Below are positions 1-8,816 of a stretch of 35,230 bases of DNA, in pieces. Source of the stretch: JBCCZC01 sp039188505 (GTDB taxonomy: Bacteria; Pseudomonadota; Gammaproteobacteria; Xanthomonadales; SZUA-38); contig JBCCZC010000008.1 of the NCBI GenBank assembly GCA_039188505.1, forward strand, positions 1-35,230, written 5' to 3'. The first letter of the stretch is position 1; every line of letters starts with the position of its first letter. Under the pieces are notes generated by a model that was not told the DNA's origin, did no database searches, and saw only the letters and a list, made by a program, of their open reading frames with translations. Both the position numbers and the translations under genes were made by a program.

Positions 1-1
1 C

Positions 2-1900
2 GACCAGACTTTGGCTGATCTGGGCGCGAGTTTCGTTCCCTACGGCGCGATCTACGTCGCGTTGCTCGGGCCCGACGGAGCGGTGACAACGCTCGAGCAA
101 ACGCCGCAGCCGACGCCCCCCTGCGCTGGCGCCGTCAACCGATGCCAGGTCATCGCCGAAGTGGATCGCCCGGGCTTCTTCCTCTTCGACGTGGGCCTGG
201 GTCCCGATGACGATCCCTCGACCTGGGCCCTGGAGGTTCGCGGCAACACCGTGAACGGATTCGTCGGCGGTGGCATTCTGCTCGCCGACGCGGGCACGCC
301 TGGGTTCGTCAGCTTCGACAAGGGCGCGGGTTCCATCACCCTGGGTGTCGAAGAGTACCTGGGTCGCCTTGACGCTTTGGACGTCACGCTGCTGCGGATC
401 GATCTCGGGAGCGGCAGTCGGACCGCGGTCTTCGGCCCGGAGCCGCTCCTCGTGGGAGAGCGGACCACGCTTGAAGGCATCGATCCCGGCTTCTATGCGG
501 CCGAGGTGCGGTCCCCGCCCGGCTCGCCCGAGACCCTCTTCGGGCTCGAGCTCAACGGGGACCGGGTCACGCTGAGCGGCTACGGCGGCGAGATCACGTC
601 CGAGGCCAGCGGCTTCGTCGGATTGTTCGGTACCTTCTCGAACTACCGGATCGAGTTCGGAGCGAGTCGCCCGACGATCTCGATCGACTATCTCACGCCT
701 GCCGGTGACTTTGTCCCCTACTACCCGCGTCAAGCCGCTCCGCCGCCAACGGCTGTCGGCACGCTGACGCCGCTGCTGGATCAGAACGGCAACCGGCGCC
801 TCCATCGCATGCTTCAATCCAATGCCGTCAGCGGAAACGGTCGCTATCTGGCGTTTGTCGAAGTCGAGGCGGATCGAAACCTAAGTCGCCGCAGCTGGCT
901 GACACTGACCGATTTCTCGAACAACCAGAGCCAGACCATCCCGCTGGCCGGCACGGCCCTCGATACGGTCGAGCGAGAGAGCGCCAGGAGCGAGGTCATC
1001 GGCGTTTCTTCAGACGGGCAATCCATGCTGGTGCGATCGCGCAGAAGTCCGGCGTCCGATCGGTTCACGCACTATGAACTGCCAGCGGTCACGCCGGGCG
1101 CAACCATTGAGGTACCCGAACTCCAAGCGGCCAACCTGGTTGCCCTGCTCGACAACGACCAGCTGGTCGTGGAAGGTCTTCCGATCGCGAAGGGAAGGCG
1201 GATCGCCTCGGAACTCTATCTGCTGGACTTCGCGACCGGCGAACGCCGGCTGGTCGGCATGGTGCCCAGCCACACGGGAGTCGGCCAGACGCAGCGCCGC
1301 GTGTCCGGTAACAGCCAGGGCATCGTGGCCGTCATCAACTCGACAGCGCTCTGGGTTGAGCGCATCGATGTTCGTACGGGCACCGCCGACAGGTACCAGC
1401 TCACGCCCCCTCAGCAAACCCCCGACGCGGTAATCCAGCTCGAAGACGTGGCGCTGCGACCTGACGGCGCAGCAGTGCTCCTCACCGTGACCGAACGGTT
1501 CGGGAATCTGGCGGGGATCGTCCGGTCGCGGATCTTCGAATACGAGTTCGATGCCGGTACGTGGCGCGAGATCGCGCCGTCCACCGATCCGCTCGAGCCT
1601 CATCAGGTCCGACCGCGCTACGCCCTCGATGGCGAGGCGACGTTCTTCTCGCGGGAGATCATCGGACCGCTCCCCGACGGCGGCTTTCGCCACCTTCCCC
1701 GGGAGCTGATGCGCAACACTGATGGGTGCGTCGAGCGGACGTGGCCGATCAGCAGCGAATTCGTCACGCCGCGGATCCTGGGCGGCGATGGCTCGGTCCT
1801 CTCATCGCTGACTGTCGAAAGAGCCGCAGGCGTGCGGGCGGCCATGCCGGATCTCTATCGCTGGGCGCCGGAAGCGTCGACCTGCGACCCGGGCCGATGA
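2..1900 (+). CDS. 5'-truncated secreted-type beta-propeller protein, function unknown
   Basis: The reading frame is open to the left edge, so the gene is probably cut by the window; an internal TTG at 11 is not a convincing start. About 632 residues remain. The first 220 or so contain two related all-beta units of roughly 100 residues. Each has a stretch of the form PGF(F/Y)..(D/E)V, then an L(E/N)-rich strand, and a closing GF-V strand, which suggests an internal duplication. From about residue 250 onward there are repeated strands of the type 'GNGRYLAF', 'SSDGQSMLV' and 'RPDGAAVLLTV', typical of TolB/WD40-like beta-propellers. No catalytic motif is visible. The gene converges on the M16 protease gene with an 80-bp gap. 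The general class is well supported; any specific role is unknown. Confidence 0.75.
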   Translation, partial: DQTLADLGASFVPYGAIYVALLGPDGAVTTLEQTPQPTPPCAGAVNRCQVIAEVDRPGFFLFDVGLGPDDDPSTWALEVRGNTVNGFVGGGILLADAGTPGFVSFDKGAGSITLGVEEYLGRLDALDVTLLRIDLGSGSRTAVFGPEPLLVGERTTLEGIDPGFYAAEVRSPPGSPETLFGLELNGDRVTLSGYGGEITSEASGFVGLFGTFSNYRIEFGASRPTISIDYLTPAGDFVPYYPRQAAPPPTAVGTLTPLLDQNGNRRLHRMLQSNAVSGNGRYLAFVEVEADRNLSRRSWLTLTDFSNNQSQTIPLAGTALDTVERESARSEVIGVSSDGQSMLVRSRRSPASDRFTHYELPAVTPGATIEVPELQAANLVALLDNDQLVVEGLPIAKGRRIASELYLLDFATGERRLVGMVPSHTGVGQTQRRVSGNSQGIVAVINSTALWVERIDVRTGTADRYQLTPPQQTPDAVIQLEDVALRPDGAAVLLTVTERFGNLAGIVRSRIFEYEFDAGTWREIAPSTDPLEPHQVRPRYALDGEATFFSREIIGPLPDGGFRHLPRELMRNTDGCVERTWPISSEFVTPRILGGDGSVLSSLTVERAAGVRAAMPDLYRWAPEASTCDPGR

Positions 1901-1979
1901 GACGGGTCGCATGGCATCCCGAAGATTGCCGCGGCGAGCGGTGCTTTGAGCTCTATCAGCGCCTTTTCTGGTCAGACAG

Positions 1980-4793
1980 CTATTCTCCCGCCGCTTCCCC
2001 GGCGGCCGGGACTACCTCGATCGCGTAGCGCGTCTCGGCCTTGAGGAACTCGCTCGCCAGGGCGGTGAGCTCATCAGGCGTCACCGCCTCGATGCGCGAC
2101 CGCGATTCACGGTGGATGTCCAGCACTTCCGGCCGGCTCTGGCTGGCGCTCAACACCGCGAGCCAGTAGGGATTGGTCTCGAGGCTCGTCTCCAGTCCTT
2201 CGAGGAGCGGCTGGCGCGCTCGCAGTAGCTCGTCCGCCGTCACCGGCTGCTCGCCGATGCCCTCGATCACGGCAGCCAGCGTCGCCACCATGCGCTCGGT
2301 CTCGCCGGCCTCGACCTCCGACTGGACGCCGAAGTAGCCGTAGCCGGCATAGAGTCGCGAAGCGACGCTCGTGACCCCCGGCGAGTAGCTCGCGCCGAGG
2401 TTCTCGCGCACCTCTTCCGTAACCCGCAGCTGGGCCACCCGCTGGAGCAGCCTGAGCTGCTGTCGGCGTGCCTCGTCGAGGCCGTCACCGGTCGGCCAGA
2501 AGACCGCGAGAAGAGCCTGGTTCGGCTGGCCGCGATGCGTCAGGCGAAGGGAGGCAGGGTCGGGAAATGCAGCCCCCGTGAGGGCCTCAAACGCAACCGG
2601 GGGCGGCCGCTCGGGCAAGGCGCCTGCCGTGCGCGCTACGGCCTCGATGATCGCCTGCGGTTCGAGGTCTCCAACCGCGGTGATCTCGATCGGAGCGCCG
2701 GCGAGAATCGGGGTCAGAAACCCCTGCATCTCGGCAACGGTGCGCGCCTCGAGGACGGCCCGGGCGGGCACGCCGTAGCGCACGTCACCCGAGCGGAGCA
2801 GCCTGGCCAGATCGCGCCGCAGGACACCGCCCGGCGTTGCGTCGATGGTGTCGTAGATGCCGTCGATCACTCGCAGGTACTGCGCGTGCGCCTCGGGACG
2901 CCACCCCGGCGCCACCAGAAAGGCCGTCCAGAGGCGCAGCTGCAGCGCCACGTCCTCGGGCGTCGTGGCGCCGCTGAAGCTGAACACCGACTCGCCCAGG
3001 CTGGCGTTGATGGACACCGCCCGGCCAGCGATCAGGCGCTGGATCTCGTCGGCGCTGTGCGCCTCGAGTCCACCGGCGACGTAGGAAAAATTGACGAGGC
3101 TGTCCAGCCCCGCAAGCCCGTCGGGAAGCGCGGCCTTGCCGCCGCCCAGTCGCATGCTCAGCAGGACCTGGTTGTCCTTGAAGTCGGTCTGCTTGAGGTT
3201 GAGGCGCACGCCGTTGGCGAAGGTAAGCTGCTCGGCGCCGAGATCGTCGATCGCGCTTCGATCGGTCACCGCGCCCGGTTCGCCAAAGGACTCATAGGCC
3301 AGCGTTCGCGCGCCCCCGTCCGCCGGCGGTTCTACCGACACGGCTTTGCTATCCGCCCAGGCCTGGATCAGCGCGGTTGCTTCGGGGGCCTCTTGGGCGG
3401 TCGCGAAATGGATCAGCGTATCGTCCCCGATCCAGTCGTCCCGCAGGGCGGCCAGAAGTTCGTCGAGGCCGATGGTCGCCACCTGGGCCTCGAAGTTGTC
3501 GCGGTTGGCCGCCGGATGGGTGAACACGCGATCCTGGGCAAGACTGCCCGTGATTCCCTGGGCGAGGCCCGGGGTCGTGCGCGTCGCGGCCGCTTCCGCG
3601 GCGTTGCGCAGGGCCGTGCGAAAATTGGCCACCTGCTCGGTCAGCTCCGCTGCCGTGAAGCCGTGGATCAAAGCGCGCCGGAGCTCCCGCTCGATGACGC
3701 CCACGGCCTCCGGCCAGCGCCCCGGCTGCAGGGCGAAATCCGCGGACGAGATCTCGGCCGTTTCGGCGACGCTCGAGACGCCGTAGCCGCCACCGAGGAA
3801 AGGCGCGTCGGCCTCCCGGGCCAGGGCGACGATCCGCCGGTTCAGGGCGCCATAGGCCAGCGCGTCGACGAGCCCTTCTCGCCGGGCTGCGACCGAGTCG
3901 GGTCGTTCCCGCCAGGGCCGGACGAGGCTGAAGCTGATCCGCTCGGTAACGCCGGCGTCGCTGAAGATCCGGGCCGATACCGTCCGCTCGGCGGGACCGC
4001 CGCGCTCCGGCTCGACGCCGGGTTCGCCGACGCCCTCCCAGTCACCGAAAACGCGCTTGATCCGGGCCTCGATGTCGTCGATTTCGAGGTCGCCAACGAC
4101 GACGAGCGCCGCCCGTTCGGGGCGATACCAGGCCTGGTAGAGGTCCACGAAGCGCTGCCGCGGCGCGTTCTCGATCACGTCGAGGTCGCCACCGACGTCG
4201 CGGGCGACCACCCGCATTCCCGGCAGCAGGTAGCCCAGCTCGTCGCGGCGGGCGCGGTAGGCCGGCGAATCCCGCGATCGCAGCTCGCTGGCAATAACAC
4301 CGCGCTCGCGGTCAATGGCGTCGGCACCGAAGGTGACGTTGCCGGCGACCTCCCGGAGAAGGAACAGCGCCGTGCCCAGCGTCTCGTCATCGACGCGGGG
4401 CAGCTCGAGCTGGTAGACCGTGCGCTCGAGGCCCGTGGAGGCATTCGTATCCGGACCGAAGGCCAGTCCCAGGCGCTCGAGGATCTTGACCATTTTCCCC
4501 TCGGGCACATTCGTCGTGCCGTTGAAGGCCATATGCTCCACGAAATGAGCGAGACCGCGCTGGTCGTCGTCCTCCATGAGCGAACCAACGCCGATGAGCA
4601 GGCGCAGCGATGCGGTTCCTGGCGGCGTGTCGTTGGCCATCAGCGCGTACCGCATGCCGTTGTCCAGCACGCCGTAGCGAACCGCGGAATCCGGCTTCAG
4701 GTCACTACGTTCATGCGCAAAGGTTGCCGTCTCGGCGACGGCAATCGGGGCCAGCAGGAGCAGCAGCGAAAGAAGAAACAGCCGGTTGGGCAT
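1980..4793 (-). CDS. Periplasmic M16-family zinc metalloprotease (PqqL-like)
   Basis: A 937-residue protein starting at the ATG at 4793, where a classic signal peptide begins (MPNRLFLL..., hydrophobic core, cleavage near AVA-E at about residue 20). The frame extends upstream to 4940 but that part is not signal-like. The inverted zinc motif HxxEH is present as HFVEH at residues 83-87. The expected downstream acidic ligands appear as E163 and E170 in 'DRERGVIASE', with pitrilysin spacing. The length fits a fused N-half (catalytic) plus C-half (non-catalytic) clamshell, as in E. coli PqqL (about 930 residues). It probably degrades peptides in the periplasm. It is divergent from psd with a 131-bp gap. 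A second possible ATG at 4805 would add four residues. Confidence 0.93.
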   Translation of the reverse strand: MPNRLFLLSLLLLLAPIAVAETATFAHERSDLKPDSAVRYGVLDNGMRYALMANDTPPGTASLRLLIGVGSLMEDDDQRGLAHFVEHMAFNGTTNVPEGKMVKILERLGLAFGPDTNASTGLERTVYQLELPRVDDETLGTALFLLREVAGNVTFGADAIDRERGVIASELRSRDSPAYRARRDELGYLLPGMRVVARDVGGDLDVIENAPRQRFVDLYQAWYRPERAALVVVGDLEIDDIEARIKRVFGDWEGVGEPGVEPERGGPAERTVSARIFSDAGVTERISFSLVRPWRERPDSVAARREGLVDALAYGALNRRIVALAREADAPFLGGGYGVSSVAETAEISSADFALQPGRWPEAVGVIERELRRALIHGFTAAELTEQVANFRTALRNAAEAAATRTTPGLAQGITGSLAQDRVFTHPAANRDNFEAQVATIGLDELLAALRDDWIGDDTLIHFATAQEAPEATALIQAWADSKAVSVEPPADGGARTLAYESFGEPGAVTDRSAIDDLGAEQLTFANGVRLNLKQTDFKDNQVLLSMRLGGGKAALPDGLAGLDSLVNFSYVAGGLEAHSADEIQRLIAGRAVSINASLGESVFSFSGATTPEDVALQLRLWTAFLVAPGWRPEAHAQYLRVIDGIYDTIDATPGGVLRRDLARLLRSGDVRYGVPARAVLEARTVAEMQGFLTPILAGAPIEITAVGDLEPQAIIEAVARTAGALPERPPPVAFEALTGAAFPDPASLRLTHRGQPNQALLAVFWPTGDGLDEARRQQLRLLQRVAQLRVTEEVRENLGASYSPGVTSVASRLYAGYGYFGVQSEVEAGETERMVATLAAVIEGIGEQPVTADELLRARQPLLEGLETSLETNPYWLAVLSASQSRPEVLDIHRESRSRIEAVTPDELTALASEFLKAETRYAIEVVPAAGEAAGE

Positions 4794-4924
4794 CGGAAAT
4801 TCCATCGTCGAAGCAGCGCACCATGGTGCGGGTGTAAGCGGCTCTTGGCAACGGGGACGGCCCAATCTCACAGGGCTGCAACATGGCGTTGCTACAAGGG
4901 CACCTTTCCCCGGTAGAGCTCCCC

Positions 4925-5800
4925 ATGCCCGACCGTCCAACGCACCAGCTGTCGCCGCTGGAAACCCTGAATTTCCTGGTGACCAACCGGATCCCGCGGC
5001 GCTGGTCGACGCTCTTCATGGGCTGGTTCAGCCGCATCGAGCGTCCGCTCGTCGCCCGCCTGTCGATCGCGATTTGGCGGGCCTTCGTCGACGATCTCCG
5101 CCTCCAGGAGGCCGAGGCGACAGACTTCCCGAGCATGCATGCCTGCTTCACGCGGCGCCTGAAGTCCGGCGCGCGCCCCGTCGATACCGATCCCGCCGTG
5201 CTGACCAGCCCCTGCGATGCCGTGGTCGGCGCCTACGGCGCGATCGAGGACACGACGCTGTTTCAGGCCAAGGGCTTTCCATACACGCTCGAGGACCTGC
5301 TCGGCGATGCGTCCCTGGTCGATCGCTATCGAGGCGGCCACTTCATCACGCTGCGCCTGAAGAGCAGCATGTACCACCGCTTCCACGCCCCCGCGGACTG
5401 TCAGCTGGCCGAGGTGAACTACATCTCCGGCGACACCTGGAACGTCAACCCGATCACCCTCAGGCGCATCGAGCGACTCTTCTGCCGGAACGAACGGGCA
5501 GTGCTCGATCTGGAGCTGCCCTCGGGCGACCACATCGCCCTCGTGCCGATTGCCGCAATCCTCGTCGCGAGTATCCATATGGACTGCCTGCCGGAAACGC
5601 TCGACCTCCGCTACGACGGACCCAACCGGATTCCCTGCGACGCGGCCTTTTCCCGCGGCGATGAGATGGGCTATTTCCAGCACGGCTCGACGATCGTGAT
5701 GCTGGCTCCGCGTCGTTGCGCGCCGTGCGCCGGCGTCGTCACCGGCGAGATCGTCCGGGCTGGCCAGGCGCTGCTGCGTCATCCTGACATTTCCCTGTAA
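4925..5800 (+). CDS. psd: Phosphatidylserine decarboxylase proenzyme
   Basis: Converts phosphatidylserine to phosphatidylethanolamine at the inner membrane, after self-cleavage that makes a pyruvoyl group. The 291-residue protein has the cleavage motif HGST with G254-S255 as the cut site (usual form LGST), followed by the short alpha-chain. The charge-relay residues match family positions: D98 in 'PCDAVVG' and H154 in 'YHRFHAP'. The motif 'FQAKGFPYTLEDLL' matches the E. coli 'LQAKGHNYSLEALL' region. Start chosen at ATG 4925 because this length fits the family; an in-frame ATG at 4883 would add 14 residues. The odd point is 'CDAVV' in place of the usual 'ADGxI' around the catalytic Asp. The membrane protein at 5866 follows after 65 bp on the same strand. 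Confidence 0.95.
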   Translation: MPDRPTHQLSPLETLNFLVTNRIPRRWSTLFMGWFSRIERPLVARLSIAIWRAFVDDLRLQEAEATDFPSMHACFTRRLKSGARPVDTDPAVLTSPCDAVVGAYGAIEDTTLFQAKGFPYTLEDLLGDASLVDRYRGGHFITLRLKSSMYHRFHAPADCQLAEVNYISGDTWNVNPITLRRIERLFCRNERAVLDLELPSGDHIALVPIAAILVASIHMDCLPETLDLRYDGPNRIPCDAAFSRGDEMGYFQHGSTIVMLAPRRCAPCAGVVTGEIVRAGQALLRHPDISL

Positions 5801-5865
5801 TCGCCATCACACAAAGGCGCCGTAGCTTTGCCGCTTTTGAAACCCACCACAGAGGGAGACGCCTC

Positions 5866-6468
5866 ATGACGTTTCTGGAAGAGTTGCGGGAACAGCGCTG
5901 GGACGATCATCGCTACTACCATCACAGCCGCGTCAACCAGTCGTTGCACCTGCAGAGCGCGTTGAGTTTTCTCACCGCCTACGCGCTTCTGGCCGTCAAC
6001 CCGGTTGCCTCGGCCCTGCTCGGCTGGATCGTCGCGATGTGGTCTCGACAGATCGGCCACTTCTTCTTCGAGCCGAAGGGCTATGACGAGGTCAACGAGG
6101 CGACGCACGAGCACAAGGAGGACATCAAGATCGGCTACAACCTGCGCCGCAAGGTTGTCCTGCTCGGCATCTGGGCCGCCCTGCCCTTCGCTCTGTACGT
6201 CAATCCGAGTCTCTTCGGCCTGTTTGCGCCGCATTCGACGGGCAGCGAGTACGTGCACAACCTCGCCGTCGCCTGGCTCTGGCTCGGCGCCTTCGCCATC
6301 CTCTTCCGGACGATCCAGCTGGCGATCACGCAGGACCTGAGGACCGGCCTCGTGTGGGTCACGAAGATCCTCACCGACCCGTTCCATGACGTGAAGATCT
6401 ACCACAAGTCGCCGCTCTACCTGCTGCGCGGTGAGCTCATCGATCCGATGACGCACACGCACCGCTGA
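5866..6468 (+). CDS. Histidine-rich integral membrane protein, Mpo1/DUF962-like
   Basis: A 200-residue protein with a strong GGGAG ribosome site before ATG 5866. Hydrophobic segments lie at about 32-58, 97-118 and 132-153. Histidines cluster in two blocks: H20-x3-N24-x3-H28 just before the first segment, and H65-x3-E69 within 'RQIGHFFFEPKG', followed by H81/H83. This order (H..N..H, then GH..FE) is what I recall for the DUF962 family, whose yeast member Mpo1 is an iron-dependent dioxygenase in 2-hydroxy fatty-acid alpha-oxidation. That assignment rests on motif memory only. A conserved-looking tail 'FHDVKIYHKSP' adds two more histidines. Placement 65 bp after psd suggests a role in membrane lipid chemistry, but this is inference. 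Confidence 0.75.
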   Translation: MTFLEELREQRWDDHRYYHHSRVNQSLHLQSALSFLTAYALLAVNPVASALLGWIVAMWSRQIGHFFFEPKGYDEVNEATHEHKEDIKIGYNLRRKVVLLGIWAALPFALYVNPSLFGLFAPHSTGSEYVHNLAVAWLWLGAFAILFRTIQLAITQDLRTGLVWVTKILTDPFHDVKIYHKSPLYLLRGELIDPMTHTHR

Positions 6469-6482
6469 TCGATCTGCGCCGA

Positions 6483-6499
6483 CCCGGAACCCCTCCGGG
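6483..6499. terminator. Possible bidirectional hairpin between convergent genes
   Basis: A perfect 6-bp stem (CCCGGA/TCCGGG) with a 5-nt loop sits between the stop of the membrane protein gene at 6468 and the stop of the aminotransferase at 6518. There is no T-run on either side, so a role as intrinsic terminator is only suggested by position. Confidence 0.3.
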
Positions 6500-6517
6500 C
6501 CGGCTAGGCCGCCGCCT

Positions 6518-8218
6518 TCAGGTCGCGACCGACCTGCCCGCGTTCGCTCGCTCATCGCCGGCCCGCCGGCGTCCTCCGAGCCGTGCCCGCAGCAGCTCGC
6601 GGGCGATCCGGCGCTTGATCGCCCGGTTGGTAAGCGCTGGCCCCTGCCACCACCAGCCGTCGGACGCCATCCGGGTCGCCGCGAGGACCATCTTTTCCAC
6701 GACGCGGTCGAAGTCCTCGTCGCTGTAGTTGTGGCTGAAGATGAATCGCCCCGTGCCCACCCAGCTCAGCAGCAGTCCCCGGTCGCTGAGGTAGTACTGG
6801 TACATCCAGTTGTACCGGCTGGGCGCAACGTAGTAGGTCGTGAAGACGGAGATCATGTTGGCCACCCGCACGGGCAGGCCCGCGGCCGCCATCCGCTGGT
6901 TGATGAGCGCGGCGCGCGCATCCCAGCGCTCGTCCAGCCCCTCGTAGGTCGCAGCGATCGCCGGATCGGCGAGGCGCTCGAGGAAGGCATTCATGGCACC
7001 CATGACGTGGGGATGGGCGTTGAAGGTCCCGCGGGCAAAGCAGATATCCGCCGGGCGGTCCTCGCGGAACCGACGCATCAGGTCGGCGCGGCCGCAGAGG
7101 ACGCCAACGGGGTAGCCGCCCCCGAGCGTCTTGCCCCAGGTCACCATGTCGGCCTCGACGCCGAAATAGGCCTGCGCCCCCCGCGGATCGAGCCGGAAAC
7201 CGAGGAAGACCTCGTCGAGGATCAGCACCACGCCGTTCTCGGAGCACGCCGCGCGCAGCTCGCGCAGCCATGCCGTGTAGCGCTCACGGTCATACCCCGC
7301 AGAACGGTCGCTGGTCAGGAGGGCCCCGTCGCCCGGCGCGTTGGCATTGGGGTGGATCGCCTGTAACGGATTGACGAGGACGCACGCGATGTCCCGCCGC
7401 GTCCGGATGACGTGCAGGCTCTGCGCGTCCAGGTCATTGAGCGTGTATGTTTCTCGCTCCGGCCGCGGATTGCCCACCCCCGGCTGCACCGCGCCCCACC
7501 AGCCGTGGTAAGCGCCGCAGAAGCGGACGACGTGGGACCGGCGCGTGTGGTAGCGAGCCAGGCGCACGGCCTGCATGACCGCCTCGGTACCCGACATGTG
7601 AAAGGAGACCTCGTCGAGCCCCGAGAGCTCGCGCAGGCGGCGCACGTTGTCGGCAACCACCGGGTGCTGCGGTCCGAGCACGGGTCCGAGTTCGCCCGCC
7701 AGCTCGCTTCCGCGCGCCATGCACGCCTTGTAGAAGTCGTAGCCGAAGAGGTTGACGCCGTAGGCGCCGGTCAGGTCGTCGTACCAGTTGCCATCCAGAT
7801 CGCGCACGCGAACGCCCGCGGAAGCCTCGACAACCGCCGGCGTCTTCAGGGTGCGTCGGACGAGCTCCCGGTACTGGAACGGCACGCGGTAACGGCTCGT
7901 GAACTGGCCATCCGATACGCCAACCGCGATCTCGCTGGCCTTCTCAAGGGTCCTGGGCGAGCGCAGGCGCAGGCGCTCCGCAAGCGCATAGAAGGCGCTG
8001 CGGCGCTGCTCGGCGACGTTGGCCGGCGCGCCGTCGCTCTCGAAGAACTCGCGCTCGTCATAGCCATGGAAGGGTACGAGGCGCGCGATTCGCTGCGCCA
8101 TCCTCGCATGGCCGCGAAGCGAGGGATGCTTGGCCCGGGAGAGCTGCAACCGCACCCCGACCCTGCGCAGCACCAGCACGGTGATCGCGACCAGCACGAG
8201 ACTCCAGAAGACTTCCAT
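6518..8218 (-). CDS. Membrane-anchored class III aminotransferase (GSA-aminomutase-like)
   Basis: A 566-residue PLP enzyme of the glutamate-1-semialdehyde aminomutase/class III transaminase group. Visible landmarks are 'SGTEAVMQAVRLAR' (209-222, cofactor phosphate and substrate region), 'DEVFLGFR' (335-342, the Asp that contacts the PLP ring nitrogen) and 'WGKTLGGGYPVG' with the Schiff-base Lys K363. Start at ATG 8218 gives an N-terminal membrane helix at about residues 4-20, followed by a basic segment. The ordinary family is soluble and about 430 residues, so there are roughly 130 extra N-terminal residues. The frame extends to 8296 without a better start. It is not likely to be the haem-pathway HemL because of the anchor and extra domain; transamination or aminomutation of an amphipathic or carrier-bound substrate is a guess. 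Confidence 0.85.
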   Translation of the reverse strand: MEVFWSLVLVAITVLVLRRVGVRLQLSRAKHPSLRGHARMAQRIARLVPFHGYDEREFFESDGAPANVAEQRRSAFYALAERLRLRSPRTLEKASEIAVGVSDGQFTSRYRVPFQYRELVRRTLKTPAVVEASAGVRVRDLDGNWYDDLTGAYGVNLFGYDFYKACMARGSELAGELGPVLGPQHPVVADNVRRLRELSGLDEVSFHMSGTEAVMQAVRLARYHTRRSHVVRFCGAYHGWWGAVQPGVGNPRPERETYTLNDLDAQSLHVIRTRRDIACVLVNPLQAIHPNANAPGDGALLTSDRSAGYDRERYTAWLRELRAACSENGVVLILDEVFLGFRLDPRGAQAYFGVEADMVTWGKTLGGGYPVGVLCGRADLMRRFREDRPADICFARGTFNAHPHVMGAMNAFLERLADPAIAATYEGLDERWDARAALINQRMAAAGLPVRVANMISVFTTYYVAPSRYNWMYQYYLSDRGLLLSWVGTGRFIFSHNYSDEDFDRVVEKMVLAATRMASDGWWWQGPALTNRAIKRRIARELLRARLGGRRRAGDERANAGRSVAT

Positions 8219-8381
8219 CAGCGCATTCCCGGCACGGGCTCGAAGTAGAGTCGCGACGATAGCGAGGAGAGGTTGCAGATTTGCGATGCGGGGCACACGC
8301 GCCCCTGCTGAAAGCCTGGAGCGCTGGGCAACGACGCCGGGCGGGTTACACTACCTGTTCTATCGGTAGAGGTTGTAAGCG

Positions 8382-8789
8382 ATGCGCGGAGCAGGCGGAA
8401 CGGATGGCGGTGTCGGGCGGTTTTTCGTCGGCCTGGTGATGATGGCCGCTGGCGGCTATCTGCTGCTCAAGAACATCCATGTGCACTCGGGCTTTGGTTT
8501 TGGCGTCGGACTCTTCAGTTTCGGCGGCTTCGGCGTGACCGGCGGGATGCTTCTCGTGCCGTTCATCTTCGGCATCGGTTTCGTTTTCTACAACAGCCGC
8601 AATCCCATCGGCTGGCTGCTCGTGGGTGCTTCCCTCGTCGCCCTGGTCTTCGGCGTGATCACCAGCACCAGCTTCCGCCTGCGGCCGATGACGTCCTTCG
8701 ATCTGCTGACGATCCTGGTCCTCCTCGTCGGCGGGATCGGTCTCTTCCTCAGTTCCCTCAGGCGTCTGGACGCGCTCCCGAATAGCTGA
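8382..8789 (+). CDS. Small four-helix membrane protein, function unknown
   Basis: A 135-residue, Gly- and Phe-rich protein with about four hydrophobic segments (around 12-30, 40-68, 76-95 and 103-124). AGAGG lies about ten bases before ATG 8382. I recognise no family motif. It is convergent with the 3' end of the yjfC-like gene, with only 24 bp between stop codons, and divergent from the aminotransferase. No function can be assigned. Confidence 0.75.
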   Translation: MRGAGGTDGGVGRFFVGLVMMAAGGYLLLKNIHVHSGFGFGVGLFSFGGFGVTGGMLLVPFIFGIGFVFYNSRNPIGWLLVGASLVALVFGVITSTSFRLRPMTSFDLLTILVLLVGGIGLFLSSLRRLDALPNS

Positions 8790-8799
8790 GCAGGCGCCG

Positions 8800-8816
8800 A
8801 CGGCGGCCGGCCGTCA
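8800..8816. terminator. Possible hairpin at the end of the yjf-type operon
   Basis: GACGGC, loop GGCCG, GCCGTC forms a perfect 6-bp G/C stem between two convergent stop codons (8789 and 8814). It overlaps the last codon region of the ligase gene. No T-run follows, so terminator activity is uncertain. Confidence 0.3.

Noticed and set aside
2535..4916. Very long open frame (793 codons) on the plus strand opposite the M16 protease
   Set aside because: It mirrors the protease codons in GC-rich DNA, has no signal, domain or repeat, and its sequence is Arg/Gly/His-rich. The minus-strand gene has a signal peptide and zinc motif.
6518..8218. Calling the aminotransferase HemL because hemG is in the window
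   Set aside because: It has a membrane anchor and a long N-terminal extension, is far from hemG, and haem genes need not cluster.
7412..8248. Long plus-strand frame opposite the aminotransferase
   Set aside because: No recognisable motif; lies fully over an intact PLP enzyme.
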